Below, piece by piece: positions 28,743 to 37,976 of a stretch of 64,000 bases of DNA. A program made the position numbers and the translations under genes. The DNA is taken from NCBI GenBank assembly GCA_046329235.1, contig JAXLVA010000001.1:1488001-1552000 (forward strand), in the 5' to 3' direction. This DNA is from JALONH01 sp046329235. GTDB lineage: Bacteria > Bacteroidota > Bacteroidia > Cytophagales > Cytophagaceae. Every line of letters starts with the position of its first letter. The first letter of the stretch is position 1. The notes beneath the pieces were generated by a model. It was not told the origin of the DNA. It ran no database searches and worked only from the letters and a program-made list of their open reading frames with translations.

Positions 28743-30146
28743 ATGAAACACATCCTCTATTTAATCACCTTTCTTTTACCAAGCATTTTATTTGCAGAAG
28801 AGTGGACTTTAACCAAATGTATTGACTACGCACTTGCCAATAATTCACAAATACAAAAGATAAAAAACACTGCCCTTATCAGTGATCAAAATAGAATACA
28901 AGCTCAAGCTAGTAGACTCCCTACTATTACCGGTACTGCTACCCACAACTACAATTGGGGTAGAAATATTGACCCCTTTACCAACGTATATTCTACTCAA
29001 CAAGTTCGTTCAAATAATTTAAGTTTAAATGGTAGTTTGGTTTTGTTTAACGGATTCTTGATTCACAACACCATTCAACAAAGTAAATATGAAAAACTAG
29101 CTACGGAAACCGATATCCAACAAGCTCAACTGGATCTTAGTATATCCATTATCCAAGCTTATTTATCTATTTTATTAAATCAAGAAAAACTAAAGCAAGC
29201 AGAACAACAAAGTAGCTTAACTCAAACCCAAGCAGACAGACTTCAACGACTAAAAAACTCAGGCGCAGCTACCGACGGACAGGTACTCGATATCACAGCT
29301 CAATTAAAACTAGAAGAAGCGAATGTTATTATTGCTCGGAATACCTTACAATTATCACTATTGCAATTAGGTCTACTTTTAGAACTTCCTAACCCTACCG
29401 ATGTTCAAGTAGTAACACCTAATCTAAATGCTATTGAAACTACGAGTTATGAAAATCCGGATGGAGCATTTCAAAATGCCAAAGAAAATGTTCCTCAATT
29501 GAAAAGTTTAGAATACAAACAACAAGCTGCATCCTATCAATACCATGCTTCTAAAGGTAGATACTATCCACGTTTAACTTTAAACGCATCCATCAGCACT
29601 TTATACTCTACCTCAGGACGTGAAATTACCGGTACAACTTTAACAGGACAACGACTTTCCGGTGTTACAAGTGCAGGTGATGATGTTTATACCTATACCT
29701 ACTCCAGCCAAACACAAGACAAACCTTTGGGTCGACAGTTTGAGGATAATTTAGGTCGTTTTATTGGGTTGAACTTATCTATTCCAATTTTAAACGGATT
29801 ACAAACACGAACTACTGTTCATCGTAATTTCTATGCTATGGAGCAAGCGAACTTAGAGACTAAAATAGCTACATACAATCTTCAAAAAAGTATTTACACC
29901 TACTATTATCAAGCCAAATCAGGCGAGCAAATATACCAAGCTCAAAATGCAGCAATGACTGCTCAAGAAGAGTCTTATAGGAATGCTCAAAAAAGATTAG
30001 AAAACGGTGTAATTACAACTATTGAATACAATCAAATCAAAACGCGTTATAACCAATCAACTATTGACTTACTTACGTCAAAGTATGATTTTATATTCAA
30101 AAACGCGATATTAGATATCTATACCGGCAAAACGCTTTCATTCTAA
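28743..30146 (+). CDS. TolC-family outer membrane efflux protein
   Basis: The protein is about 467 residues long. The ATG at 28,743 gives a clean signal peptide (MKHILYLITFLLPSILFAE); an in-frame TTG 15 bp upstream is less likely. The mature part has two copies of the outer-membrane efflux fold: WTLTKCIDYALANNSQIQK begins the first, and long helices with AQLKLEEANVIIARNTLQL and QEESYRNAQKRLENGVITTIEYNQIKTRY follow the TolC pattern. It would form the outer-membrane channel for the divergently encoded adaptor and ABC transporter. The next gene starts 2 bp after its stop. Confidence 0.93.
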   Translation: MKHILYLITFLLPSILFAEEWTLTKCIDYALANNSQIQKIKNTALISDQNRIQAQASRLPTITGTATHNYNWGRNIDPFTNVYSTQQVRSNNLSLNGSLVLFNGFLIHNTIQQSKYEKLATETDIQQAQLDLSISIIQAYLSILLNQEKLKQAEQQSSLTQTQADRLQRLKNSGAATDGQVLDITAQLKLEEANVIIARNTLQLSLLQLGLLLELPNPTDVQVVTPNLNAIETTSYENPDGAFQNAKENVPQLKSLEYKQQAASYQYHASKGRYYPRLTLNASISTLYSTSGREITGTTLTGQRLSGVTSAGDDVYTYTYSSQTQDKPLGRQFEDNLGRFIGLNLSIPILNGLQTRTTVHRNFYAMEQANLETKIATYNLQKSIYTYYYQAKSGEQIYQAQNAAMTAQEESYRNAQKRLENGVITTIEYNQIKTRYNQSTIDLLTSKYDFIFKNAILDIYTGKTLSF

Positions 30147-30148
30147 TT

Positions 30149-31276
30149 ATGAAGACAAACAAAGACACTATTGTACTATGGTTTAGGATTGCAGTGGCTT
30201 TCCTATTTATAGTTTCTGCTATCTTTAAAATTTATACCATCTCCGGCGGACAACTTATTGTAGCTATCCCCTCTTTTGAAAAACAACTGGTAGACCAAGG
30301 GATTGTAGATTGGTGTTTAGCCCCAGTAGCAGCTAGAGCTATTATTGCCCTAGAATTATTCTTAGGATTTGGATTATTACAAAACCACTACTTTAAAAAA
30401 TTCATTCTCCCTACTACTATATTAATGCTTATCGGCTTCTGCATACATTTAATGATGCAGATAAGTGCAAGTGGTAACTCAGGTAATTGCGGTTGCATGG
30501 GACAGGTCATACCAATGACTCCCGGTCAAGCAATATTTAAGAACATAATCACTCTTGGATTACTAGGTTATATCTATATTAATACAGAACATAAAAAGGA
30601 TTCCAAACACCGATATCCATTAGTTCTTTTACTTTCATCTTTATTCTTGTTATTCTACTTCTTCCCTTGGGACTGTTGCTGTGCTTCCACAAGTGTTACA
30701 CCTATCTCTTTCCCTACCATAACAGATACCATTAGCAATGACACTAGCCACGTAGATTCTATAACCCATAATCCGGGTAATAAACCGGTAAAAATTAAAG
30801 TAACCACTCAAGTAGATACTAAAAAGCCGGTAGAAGAACCTGTAGTTACAACTCCTACTCCTGTTACCAAACCTACATTAAAACCAACCACATCCGTATT
30901 TGCTAATTACACACAATACAACACCGGTGTAATCAACCCTGACAAAGGCAATAAAATTATTTGTTTATTCAATGTCGAATGTGATCACTGCATGGAAACA
31001 GCAAAGCAAATAGGTATTGCTAATAAAAAACAAAAAATGGATGTGCTCATTCTTTTTTGGGGAAGCCCGGATCAAACGGCCAACTTCTTCAAAGTCGCAG
31101 GAGCTGAATTTCCTTATCAATTTATTGATGCAGGTAAATTTTTCCGTTTACTAGATACTGCTCCTTCTCCGCCTAGGGTAGTAGTATTAAACAATGGCAA
31201 TATGATTGGTGATTATAACTCCGATAATTTTAAAACAGAACAAGTAGTAGAACAGTATAACAAATACAGTGAGTAA
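30149..31276 (+). CDS. MauE/DoxX-like membrane protein with C-terminal thioredoxin-like domain
   Basis: The 375-residue protein begins with a four-helix membrane part similar to MauE/DoxX proteins, including GNCGCMGQVIPMTPGQAIFKN near 112-132. The CxC in this loop is thought to take part in redox chemistry in the family. A further helix is followed by CCCAS near residue 177 and a T/K/P-rich linker (about 205-250). The C-terminal thioredoxin-like fold has a CxxC-type motif (NVECDHCMETAKQIG). The design suggests delivery of reducing equivalents or disulfide handling in the periplasm. The gene lies between tolC (2-bp gap) and the amidase (8-bp overlap). Confidence 0.8.
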   Translation: MKTNKDTIVLWFRIAVAFLFIVSAIFKIYTISGGQLIVAIPSFEKQLVDQGIVDWCLAPVAARAIIALELFLGFGLLQNHYFKKFILPTTILMLIGFCIHLMMQISASGNSGNCGCMGQVIPMTPGQAIFKNIITLGLLGYIYINTEHKKDSKHRYPLVLLLSSLFLLFYFFPWDCCCASTSVTPISFPTITDTISNDTSHVDSITHNPGNKPVKIKVTTQVDTKKPVEEPVVTTPTPVTKPTLKPTTSVFANYTQYNTGVINPDKGNKIICLFNVECDHCMETAKQIGIANKKQKMDVLILFWGSPDQTANFFKVAGAEFPYQFIDAGKFFRLLDTAPSPPRVVVLNNGNMIGDYNSDNFKTEQVVEQYNKYSE

Positions 31277-32048
31277 ATCATTCTATATATCGTCCCTACT
31301 AAGTATTAGTTTAGCGTTAGTTTCATTTGAGATACATGATACTCAAGAAGCAAAAGTAAAAACTATAGTGATTGACGCCGGACATGGTGGTAAAGACCCG
31401 GGGTGCTCCGGAATTTATTCGAGAGAAAAAGATATCACTTTGAAACTAGCTCTACAACTAGGTGAACTAATTCAAAGTAATTTAAAGGACGTTAAAGTTG
31501 TTTACACACGTAAAGATGATCGATTTATAGAATTATATGATAGAGCGGGGATTGCTAACAGAGCCAATGCGGATCTATTCATTTCTATTCACGTCAACTC
31601 AGGCCCTACTCATTTGGACGGAACAGAAACTTACTGTATGGGACTTCATAAGTCCGAACAAAATTTAGCCGTAGCACAACGTGAGAACTCTTCCATTTTA
31701 ATGGAAAGTAATCAATCTCAAAACTACGACGGGTTTGACCCTAACAAACCTGAATCATATATCATGTTTTCTCTTTATCAAAATGCCAACTTAACCAACA
31801 GTATGATTTTGGCAGAGAAAATTGAAAATGAATTTAGCATTTATAATCAACGAAAAAGTAGAGGTGTTAAGCAAGCAGGTTTTCTAGTTCTTTGGAAAAC
31901 AACCATGCCGGCAGTTTTAGTAGAAACAGGCTTTCTTACTCATCAAGACGAAGAGAATTACCTTAACTCTCCTAAGGGGAACATTGAAATGGCATATGCT
32001 ATATACAGCGCCATTGAAGACTACAAAGCCTTTATAGAAGCGGAATAA
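31269..32048 (+). CDS. N-acetylmuramoyl-L-alanine amidase (Amidase_3)
   Basis: The 259-residue zinc amidase cleaves the bond between MurNAc and the stem peptide in peptidoglycan. Zinc and catalytic residues appear in the family order: the His in IDAGHGGKDPG (near 38), the Glu in SREKDITLKLA, the His in DLFISIHVNSG (near 110) and the Glu in AVLVETGFLTH (near 218). An N-terminal hydrophobic segment suggests export. The start is GTG at 31,269, inside the end of the preceding gene. The stop abuts the convergent crcB stop with no spacer. Confidence 0.92.
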   Translation: MSKSFYISSLLSISLALVSFEIHDTQEAKVKTIVIDAGHGGKDPGCSGIYSREKDITLKLALQLGELIQSNLKDVKVVYTRKDDRFIELYDRAGIANRANADLFISIHVNSGPTHLDGTETYCMGLHKSEQNLAVAQRENSSILMESNQSQNYDGFDPNKPESYIMFSLYQNANLTNSMILAEKIENEFSIYNQRKSRGVKQAGFLVLWKTTMPAVLVETGFLTHQDEENYLNSPKGNIEMAYAIYSAIEDYKAFIEAE

Positions 32049-32411
32049 CTATTCCCAAATCCACATTCCAAATCGTGTCATAGCAAGTGTAAACACAAAA
32101 GTACACATCACATACACATAAGCATAATATGTGTTTTGCTGATACAATTGAATGGTTTCAAATGAAAAAGTAGAGAAGGTAGTTAAACCACCACAAAAAC
32201 CACTCACCAATAAAAATTTCAACATAGAATCTTCGGTATTATTTTTTATTAAATACCCCATAATAATCCCAATTAACAAAGCCCCTATCGCATTAGAGAT
32301 TAATGTATACCAAGGAATAAAACTCGTATTCCATTTAGCCATCCATTGAGAAATAGCTAGTCGTAACATACTACCTACAGCACCACCCAAGCCAACTAAT
32401 AAATACTTCAT
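32049..32411 (-). CDS. crcB: Fluoride-specific ion channel
   Basis: The 120-residue, four-helix membrane protein of the CrcB/Fluc family lets fluoride leave the cell as a dual-topology dimer. GGAVGSMLRLAISQW at the N-terminus and GFCGGLTTFSTFSFE near 68-82 (with the TTFSTF phenylalanine-box motif) are diagnostic. No fluoride riboswitch was seen upstream. Its start overlaps the end of the upstream ABC ATPase gene by 4 bp, so the two are coupled. Confidence 0.95.
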   Translation of the reverse strand: MKYLLVGLGGAVGSMLRLAISQWMAKWNTSFIPWYTLISNAIGALLIGIIMGYLIKNNTEDSMLKFLLVSGFCGGLTTFSTFSFETIQLYQQNTYYAYVYVMCTFVFTLAMTRFGMWIWE

Positions 32412-33061
32412 ACTACTTCTAATGTTTTAATTCCTTCTTCCGTGTTAAACAATAAATCGTGTGTAACACATACTACCATCACCTGATTGAATTTTACATA
32501 CTGATGAAGAAAGGAGAAAAAGGCGTGTCGATTAAACGAATCTAAATACTGTGTAGGTTCATCAAGCAACATCACGGCAGGCTTTTGCAAGGCAATTTGT
32601 GCTAACCAACATAATTGTAATTCACCACCTGATAATTGATGCGCCATTCGATCCCATAAATGACCTATCTGAAAAGCTTCTGCCATCTGTTTCGCTTCAC
32701 TTAATTGTGTGGATGTATAACCGGCAGTTGAACGCTGACGATAATAAGCCATCATTAATAAATCAGAAACCTTAATGGGAAATTGCAATCTATTGTGTTG
32801 TCCTAATCGGCAAACTAAGGCCTGCCAATCTTTTTCAGAATAGTCTTCTTTCGATTTTTTATCTAAAGATACTTTCCCTGCTATATCAGCAGAGTAATCA
32901 GCTATCGCTGAAAGTAAGGTTGATTTCCCTACCCCATTTCTACCTGTAATATATAACACTTCCCCTGTCTGAATAGAAAAGGTTGTCGGAGACAAAAGTA
33001 TTTGTCCGACTGGTGAAATAACGGATAGACGTTCTACAGAAAGCGAATGACCTTGTTGCAT
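32408..33061 (-). CDS. Orphan ABC transporter ATP-binding protein
   Basis: The 217-residue ATPase has Walker A GRNGVGKSTLLS near 39-50, the signature AHQLSGGELQLCWLAQIAL near 138-156 and Walker B AVMLLDEPTQYLDS. The overall pattern resembles FecE/BtuD/CcmA-type importers or heme exporters, but no permease or binding protein is adjacent. Its only partner is crcB, whose start overlaps its stop by 4 bp. The permease is presumably encoded elsewhere. It starts just after the terminator of the DUF2795-like gene, so it probably depends on read-through or its own promoter. Confidence 0.85.
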   Translation of the reverse strand: MQQGHSLSVERLSVISPVGQILLSPTTFSIQTGEVLYITGRNGVGKSTLLSAIADYSADIAGKVSLDKKSKEDYSEKDWQALVCRLGQHNRLQFPIKVSDLLMMAYYRQRSTAGYTSTQLSEAKQMAEAFQIGHLWDRMAHQLSGGELQLCWLAQIALQKPAVMLLDEPTQYLDSFNRHAFFSFLHQYVKFNQVMVVCVTHDLLFNTEEGIKTLEVV

Positions 33062-33096
33062 AAAATAAAAAAGGCCGGATATACTCCAGCCTTTTC
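33061..33096 (-). terminator. Terminator of the DUF2795-like gene
   Basis: On the minus strand AAAAGGCTGGA pairs with TCCGGCCTTTT around a 5-base loop (forward positions 69-79 and 85-95 of this block), followed by T-rich sequence. It lies 5 bases after the stop codon. Confidence 0.75.
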
Positions 33097-33100
33097 TCTA

Positions 33101-33322
33101 CTAATATTCGTCCTCGTTGAAGAAGAAATCGTCTTTGGTTGGATAATCAGGCCATATTTCCTCAATACTTTCGTAAGGTTGACCATCATCCTCTAACTCC
33201 TGAAGATTCTCAATTACCTCAAGAGGTGCGCCTGAACGAACTGAAAAGTCAATCAATTCATCTTTAGTTGCAGGCCATGGGGCGTCTTCCAAGTAGGAAG
33301 CTAGTTCTAGTGTCCAGTACAT
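33101..33322 (-). CDS. DUF2795-like small acidic protein
   Basis: The 73-residue protein is strongly acidic at the C-terminus (WPDYPTKDDFFFNEDEY). Its core (YLEDAPWPATKDELIDFSVRSGAPLEVIENLQEL) fits the DUF2795 family of small, widespread, uncharacterised proteins. Bacteroidota genomes usually carry a copy of this exact type. It has its own hairpin terminator, so it is probably a single-gene transcript. No catalytic motif is present; the function is unknown. Confidence 0.85.
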   Translation of the reverse strand: MYWTLELASYLEDAPWPATKDELIDFSVRSGAPLEVIENLQELEDDGQPYESIEEIWPDYPTKDDFFFNEDEY

Positions 33323-33475
33323 ATGCTAATAGCGTTTTTGAACTTGTTTGCAAAAATAAAATTTTATGTATAGTAAAAAACACTTTTTTTCAAATGTGGA
33401 TAAAAGCAATGGCATTCTTTTCCACAAGCATTCGGAGATTTTAACCATATTTGCATTCTAATTAGTTAAAACCTT

Positions 33476-35146
33476 ATGAGTGAACAAATCATATTTTCAA
33501 TGGCCGGAGTGAGTAAAATCATTCCACCTAAAAAGCAGATTATAAAAGACATATACCTTTCCTTCTTCTATGGTGCCAAAATTGGGGTGCTTGGTTTGAA
33601 CGGTTCCGGTAAGTCTACCTTATTGAGAATTATTGCCGGTATCGACAAAGAATATATAGGCGAAATCGCCTTCACCGGAGGGTATAGCATTGGAATGCTA
33701 GAACAAGAGCCTCAATTAGACCCTACCAAAACAGTTAAGGAAATCGTTGAAGAAGGTGTTCACGAAATTGTAGCTCTTTTAAAAGAATTTGAAGATATCA
33801 ACTTGAAGTTTGGGGAACCTATGTCGGACGATGAGATGACTAAACTCATTGATAAACAAGGTGTCATTCAAGAAAAACTTGATCACGTAAATGCCTGGGA
33901 ACTAGACAGTAAACTTGAGCGTGCGATGGATGCTTTACGTTGTCCTCCTTCTGATTCGTTAGTAAAAAACCTTTCAGGGGGTGAAAAACGCCGAGTAGCG
34001 CTTTGCCGTCTATTACTTCAAGAACCTGATGTCCTTCTACTTGATGAGCCTACCAACCACTTAGATGCTGAATCGGTACATTGGTTGGAACAACATTTAC
34101 AACATTACAAAGGAACAGTTATCGCCGTAACCCACGATCGTTACTTCCTAGATAACGTTGCTGGCTGGATTTTAGAACTTGACCGTGGAGAAGGTATTCC
34201 ATGGAAAGGAAACTATTCTTCTTGGTTAGAGCAAAAGCAAGGTCGTTTAGCTCAAGAAGAGAAAACGGAATCCAAACGTCAGAAGACATTACAACGCGAG
34301 TTGGAATGGGTGCGGATGGCACCTAAAGCTCGTCAGGCTAAATCGAAGGCACGTATTGGGGCTTACGAAAAATTATTAGGCGAAGAAGCTAAATCTAAAG
34401 AAGATAAATTAGAGTTATTCATCCCTCCGGGAAATCGTTTGGGTGCTAAAGTTATCCTTGCCGAAAATGTTAGTAAAGCCTATGGTGATAAGTTACTTTA
34501 TGAAAACTTAAGCTTTAGTTTACCGCAAGGTGGTATTGTCGGGATTATCGGGCCTAACGGTGCGGGTAAAACTACTTTATTCAAACTTATCACAGGTCAA
34601 GAAAATCCGGATCAAGGCTCCTTCTCTGTAGGTGAAACGGTAGACATAGGGTACTATGATCAGGAGCACTCTGATTTAGATCCTAACAAGTCTGTATTTG
34701 AAACCATCACCGGTGGTACAGAGCATTTGATGTTGGGGAATAAACAAGTTAACTCTCGTGCATTTGTAAGCCGCTTTAACTTCAACGGTGCCGATCAAGA
34801 AAAGAAAATTGGCGTGTTATCCGGTGGAGAAAGAAACCGAGTGCACTTAGCATTAACATTAAAGACAGGTGCTAACTTACTTTTGTTAGATGAGCCTACC
34901 AACGACTTGGATGTAAATACACTTCGCGCATTAGAAGAAGCGTTAGAAAACTTCGGTGGTTGTGCTGTTGTCATCTCCCACGACCGTTGGTTCCTAGATA
35001 GAGTTTGTACTCATATCCTTGCTTTTGAAGGCGATTCTCAAGTCTATTGGTTTGAAGGAAACTTCTCCGACTATGAAGAGAATAAGAAGAAGCGTTTAGG
35101 TGATGTAGACCCTACTCGTATTCGATATAAAAAACTAGTAAAATAA
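33476..35146 (+). CDS. ettA: Energy-dependent translational throttle protein EttA (ABC-F)
   Basis: The 556-residue ABC-F ATPase has two nucleotide-binding domains and no membrane part. The first has Walker A GLNGSGKSTLL near 40-50 and signature KNLSGGEKRRVALCRLL near 165; the second has GPNGAGKTTLF near 361 and signature VLSGGERNRVHLAL near 450. The linker between them (about 240-320, charged helices) is the P-site tRNA-interaction motif region that contacts the ribosomal E site. EttA gates the first peptide-bond step according to ATP/ADP ratio. Length and N-terminus match EttA. A hairpin terminator follows directly. Confidence 0.95.
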   Translation: MSEQIIFSMAGVSKIIPPKKQIIKDIYLSFFYGAKIGVLGLNGSGKSTLLRIIAGIDKEYIGEIAFTGGYSIGMLEQEPQLDPTKTVKEIVEEGVHEIVALLKEFEDINLKFGEPMSDDEMTKLIDKQGVIQEKLDHVNAWELDSKLERAMDALRCPPSDSLVKNLSGGEKRRVALCRLLLQEPDVLLLDEPTNHLDAESVHWLEQHLQHYKGTVIAVTHDRYFLDNVAGWILELDRGEGIPWKGNYSSWLEQKQGRLAQEEKTESKRQKTLQRELEWVRMAPKARQAKSKARIGAYEKLLGEEAKSKEDKLELFIPPGNRLGAKVILAENVSKAYGDKLLYENLSFSLPQGGIVGIIGPNGAGKTTLFKLITGQENPDQGSFSVGETVDIGYYDQEHSDLDPNKSVFETITGGTEHLMLGNKQVNSRAFVSRFNFNGADQEKKIGVLSGGERNRVHLALTLKTGANLLLLDEPTNDLDVNTLRALEEALENFGGCAVVISHDRWFLDRVCTHILAFEGDSQVYWFEGNFSDYEENKKKRLGDVDPTRIRYKKLVK

Positions 35147-35149
35147 TAT

Positions 35150-35173
35150 AAAGGGGAGTTCTACTCCCCTTTT
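35150..35173 (+). terminator. Terminator after ettA
   Basis: A 10-bp stem AAAGGGGAGT/ACTCCCCTTT with a 3-base loop is followed by a short T tract, beginning 3 bases after the ettA stop. Confidence 0.8.
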
Positions 35174-35176
35174 ATC

Positions 35177-35209
35177 TTTCTATATCTTTTATTCCTGTGT
35201 TTAATTTTG
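35177..35209 (+). promoter_or_regulatory. Candidate promoter for the three-gene envelope operon
   Basis: TAATTTTG (35,202-35,209) matches the Bacteroidota -7 consensus TAnnTTTG exactly. A weak TTTC -33 box lies 21 bp upstream. It lies 11 bp before the start codon of the lipoprotein gene, which would make a very short leader. Assigned by eye. Confidence 0.3.
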
Positions 35210-35220
35210 TAATTTAAAAC

Positions 35221-35889
35221 ATGCCTCGTATTCAACATCTATTGTTTTCAGTTCTCCTTCTTATACTTTGTACCTCCTGTTTTGAAATGGTGGAAGATAT
35301 TACTGTTAAAAGTAATGGCTCCGGCACTTATAAATTCAGCGTCAACCTAAGTCAAAGTAAAACTCAAATAGATAAAATTAGAACTCAAGATTCTATTTTG
35401 AATTTCAAAGTACCATCGGTTACAGATTTGGATAAAAAAATGGAAGAGGTAAAACAAAAGCTTCATTCCATTGAAGGTATTACCAATGTACAAACCAAAT
35501 CGGATCACATTAATTACATCTATAATCTACAATGCGACTTTGCTAATGTGCAACAACTAAACAAAGCCATTCAAATTATTTGGAAAAACTACGACAAAAG
35601 CGCTCCCGAGACTTTTAATCTATACTCCTACGAAAACGGAGTATTCAAACGTAATTCAGATATATCACACATCGAGCATGTGTTATCTAAAGCCGGCAAC
35701 CAAGAAGTAGACATGTGTAAAAAAGCCACGTATATGGTTATTTGTCGTTTTGAACAACCCATCCTAGAACAAACCAGCAATTACTATGTATTATCACCGT
35801 CCAAAAAAGCTGCGATGTACAAAAATGATTTATGGACTACTATTTCATACAAACAAGCTTCTAATAATATCATAAAAATCACTCAATAA
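35221..35889 (+). CDS. Putative lipoprotein, function unknown
   Basis: The 222-residue protein has a hydrophobic leader ending LILCTSCFEM, so Cys 19 is the probable lipidation site. The mature region (EDITVKSNGSGTYKFSVNLSQSK) looks like an all-beta/helix envelope protein. The KSNGSGTY pattern recurs in Bacteroidota lipoproteins of unknown role. No catalytic residues were recognised. It is the first gene of a probable three-gene operon, with 11 bp to the next start. Confidence 0.75.
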   Translation: MPRIQHLLFSVLLLILCTSCFEMVEDITVKSNGSGTYKFSVNLSQSKTQIDKIRTQDSILNFKVPSVTDLDKKMEEVKQKLHSIEGITNVQTKSDHINYIYNLQCDFANVQQLNKAIQIIWKNYDKSAPETFNLYSYENGVFKRNSDISHIEHVLSKAGNQEVDMCKKATYMVICRFEQPILEQTSNYYVLSPSKKAAMYKNDLWTTISYKQASNNIIKITQ

Positions 35890-35900
35890 ATTTATTGAAC

Positions 35901-37976
35901 ATGTTACGTTTCCTTTCTCTTGTTATTTTATTCTTCTATCATATATCTGTTTTTTCACAATCAGATTTACTAAACTTCATCCCTAAAGATGCCAATACAT
36001 TTGTAACGGTAAATGGAGTTAATCTTAACAACAAAATTAATTTTGACAGCATTCGCAATACGGACATGTACAAAGATTTTATCTTTCAAATGTCTAGCAA
36101 CCGAAGTGCAGAAGACAGGGCTATCGTAAAACTATTTGAACAACCGGACGAAACCGGTATCAACTTCAAATCAGAAATGTTTATGTACAGTTTTTTAACG
36201 GAACCTGTAGCGGCTAAGAAAACTAAAAAATCTAAATACGACTACCTTTACTATGACGAAGAAATTACACCTAGCAAAGAGGTTGTTAATGTCTACTTAT
36301 TGGCATTGTCGGACAAAAAGAAATTCACTCAATTCATTGTTGATTTATTTGGCAAAGATTTAAAAATCGTAAAGAGCGGAAAAATAGCCAGCTACTTTGT
36401 TAAAGGTAGTAGCTTATTTTACTTTGATGACAAAAAATTAATCATCACACTACTTCCCTACAGTGCTAGAGAATACGATTATAAAAACTATAAATACAAA
36501 CCTATCAATCCTAAAGTATTAAGTTCATACATTAAACAGGTAACTCAAAACTATAGCACCGGTGGCATTCTATCTAATGACACAGTGGTAGCAAAACTTG
36601 CTGCCAAATCCGACATACTAATTTATCAAGCTGTACCCAAATTAAACAATCTTGACTACTTATGGGAAAAGTTAAATGACACAACCTACTTAAAAAACGA
36701 CTCTCTATTCAGCTCTAAATTAATTGACAGTATTCAATACGCCTATAATATCAACTTTGATAATGGAATTATTACTTCTTCCGGAGGAACTAACTTTAGC
36801 TCTGCTTTAGGAGAAATAATTAATCCAATGTTTAATGTTAAGCCTGACAATAATTTTGCTTCACTAATTTATCAAGCACCGGTTACCAGCTACCTTAACT
36901 ACAGTATAGGAGTAAAAGCTGTTCAATCTTTTGTTGACTCCAATTTCAAAGTCAACATGGATACTTTAGTTTATAAAGTTTACCGTTCTTCCTACAGTAA
37001 CAAAATGGAGAATGATGCGGTGATCAAATCCTATCGTGATCGAATTGATTCCATCAACCACTTCCTATATAAGGATTATGGTAAACCCCAATCAAACGAT
37101 AAAGAAAGTTCTATAGAAGCAATAACTGATAGCGGTACTGTATATAAAGAAGATGATACACAAAACTACTATTATAGATACTATGCCAAAGAAGAACCTG
37201 AATTAAATGAAGGTGTCAATTGGTATGTTCAAGACAGTCTAGAAAATGTAATTGACTCTTTAAATATTTTGATTGAACAAAGAAAAGATACTATTACTAA
37301 AAATGATATTACCAGACTTGGTATCAAAGGATCTGACGTATGGAATCTATTTAAGGGAGATGTGTTATTCATGTATCACGCCATGACAACCATCGATCAA
37401 AAATACATCACCTATGAAACCGACGAAGAATTTAATACCAAAGAGGTTGAAAAAACTAAAAAGATACCATTCCCATTATTCTCACTTGCATTATCCGGTG
37501 GCGATAAAGCTACCATTGAAAAATACATTAAAATAGCTACCGATGAGGGTATATTAAAGAAAGAAGGTAATAGATATTTAATTATCCCTGGCAACTTTAA
37601 CAGTTACCTGTGGTTTGACGGCAAAAACATTATTATCACCAATGACAATAATATCCAACCGGGCAAAAAAACAATCTCTAACATAAGCGAGGTAGAAAAG
37701 AAAAACTACGAGCGAATTACTTCAAACAACAATAGTTACTTCATTGAAATAGGAAAAATATTAGCTTCTACTGCACACTATATAGATTCAAAAGAAACAG
37801 CTGAAATACTTGAAATTCTTTCAAAATATTTTGACGAAACTGAATCTTACACTCGCTATGTACAAACAAATGGCTATATGAACAAAAGCTATATATCATT
37901 TAATGATTCTTCTCAAAATAGCATCAACCTTATGGTTAGTATGTTTAATGAAATCTATCTTCTGTTTAAAAAATAA
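35901..37976 (+). CDS. Secreted DUF4836-like protein, function unknown
   Basis: The protein is about 691 residues long. ATG at 35,901 gives a signal peptide (MLRFLSLVILFFYHISVFSQ). The mature start (LLNFIPKDANTFVTVNGVNL) is the IPxDA-type opening of DUF4836-like Bacteroidota envelope proteins. Charged and aromatic inserts include SKYDYLYYDEE near 110 and DTQNYYYRYYAKEE near 410. The next lipoprotein starts on the last base of its stop codon (TAATG), so they are coupled, and the C-terminal regions of the two may be distant relatives. No enzyme motif was found. Confidence 0.75.
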   Translation: MLRFLSLVILFFYHISVFSQSDLLNFIPKDANTFVTVNGVNLNNKINFDSIRNTDMYKDFIFQMSSNRSAEDRAIVKLFEQPDETGINFKSEMFMYSFLTEPVAAKKTKKSKYDYLYYDEEITPSKEVVNVYLLALSDKKKFTQFIVDLFGKDLKIVKSGKIASYFVKGSSLFYFDDKKLIITLLPYSAREYDYKNYKYKPINPKVLSSYIKQVTQNYSTGGILSNDTVVAKLAAKSDILIYQAVPKLNNLDYLWEKLNDTTYLKNDSLFSSKLIDSIQYAYNINFDNGIITSSGGTNFSSALGEIINPMFNVKPDNNFASLIYQAPVTSYLNYSIGVKAVQSFVDSNFKVNMDTLVYKVYRSSYSNKMENDAVIKSYRDRIDSINHFLYKDYGKPQSNDKESSIEAITDSGTVYKEDDTQNYYYRYYAKEEPELNEGVNWYVQDSLENVIDSLNILIEQRKDTITKNDITRLGIKGSDVWNLFKGDVLFMYHAMTTIDQKYITYETDEEFNTKEVEKTKKIPFPLFSLALSGGDKATIEKYIKIATDEGILKKEGNRYLIIPGNFNSYLWFDGKNIIITNDNNIQPGKKTISNISEVEKKNYERITSNNNSYFIEIGKILASTAHYIDSKETAEILEILSKYFDETESYTRYVQTNGYMNKSYISFNDSSQNSINLMVSMFNEIYLLFKK

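Noticed and set aside
32412..33400. Fluoride riboswitch controlling crcB
   Set aside because: crcB starts inside the upstream ATPase gene, and no conserved fluoride aptamer was recognised before that gene.
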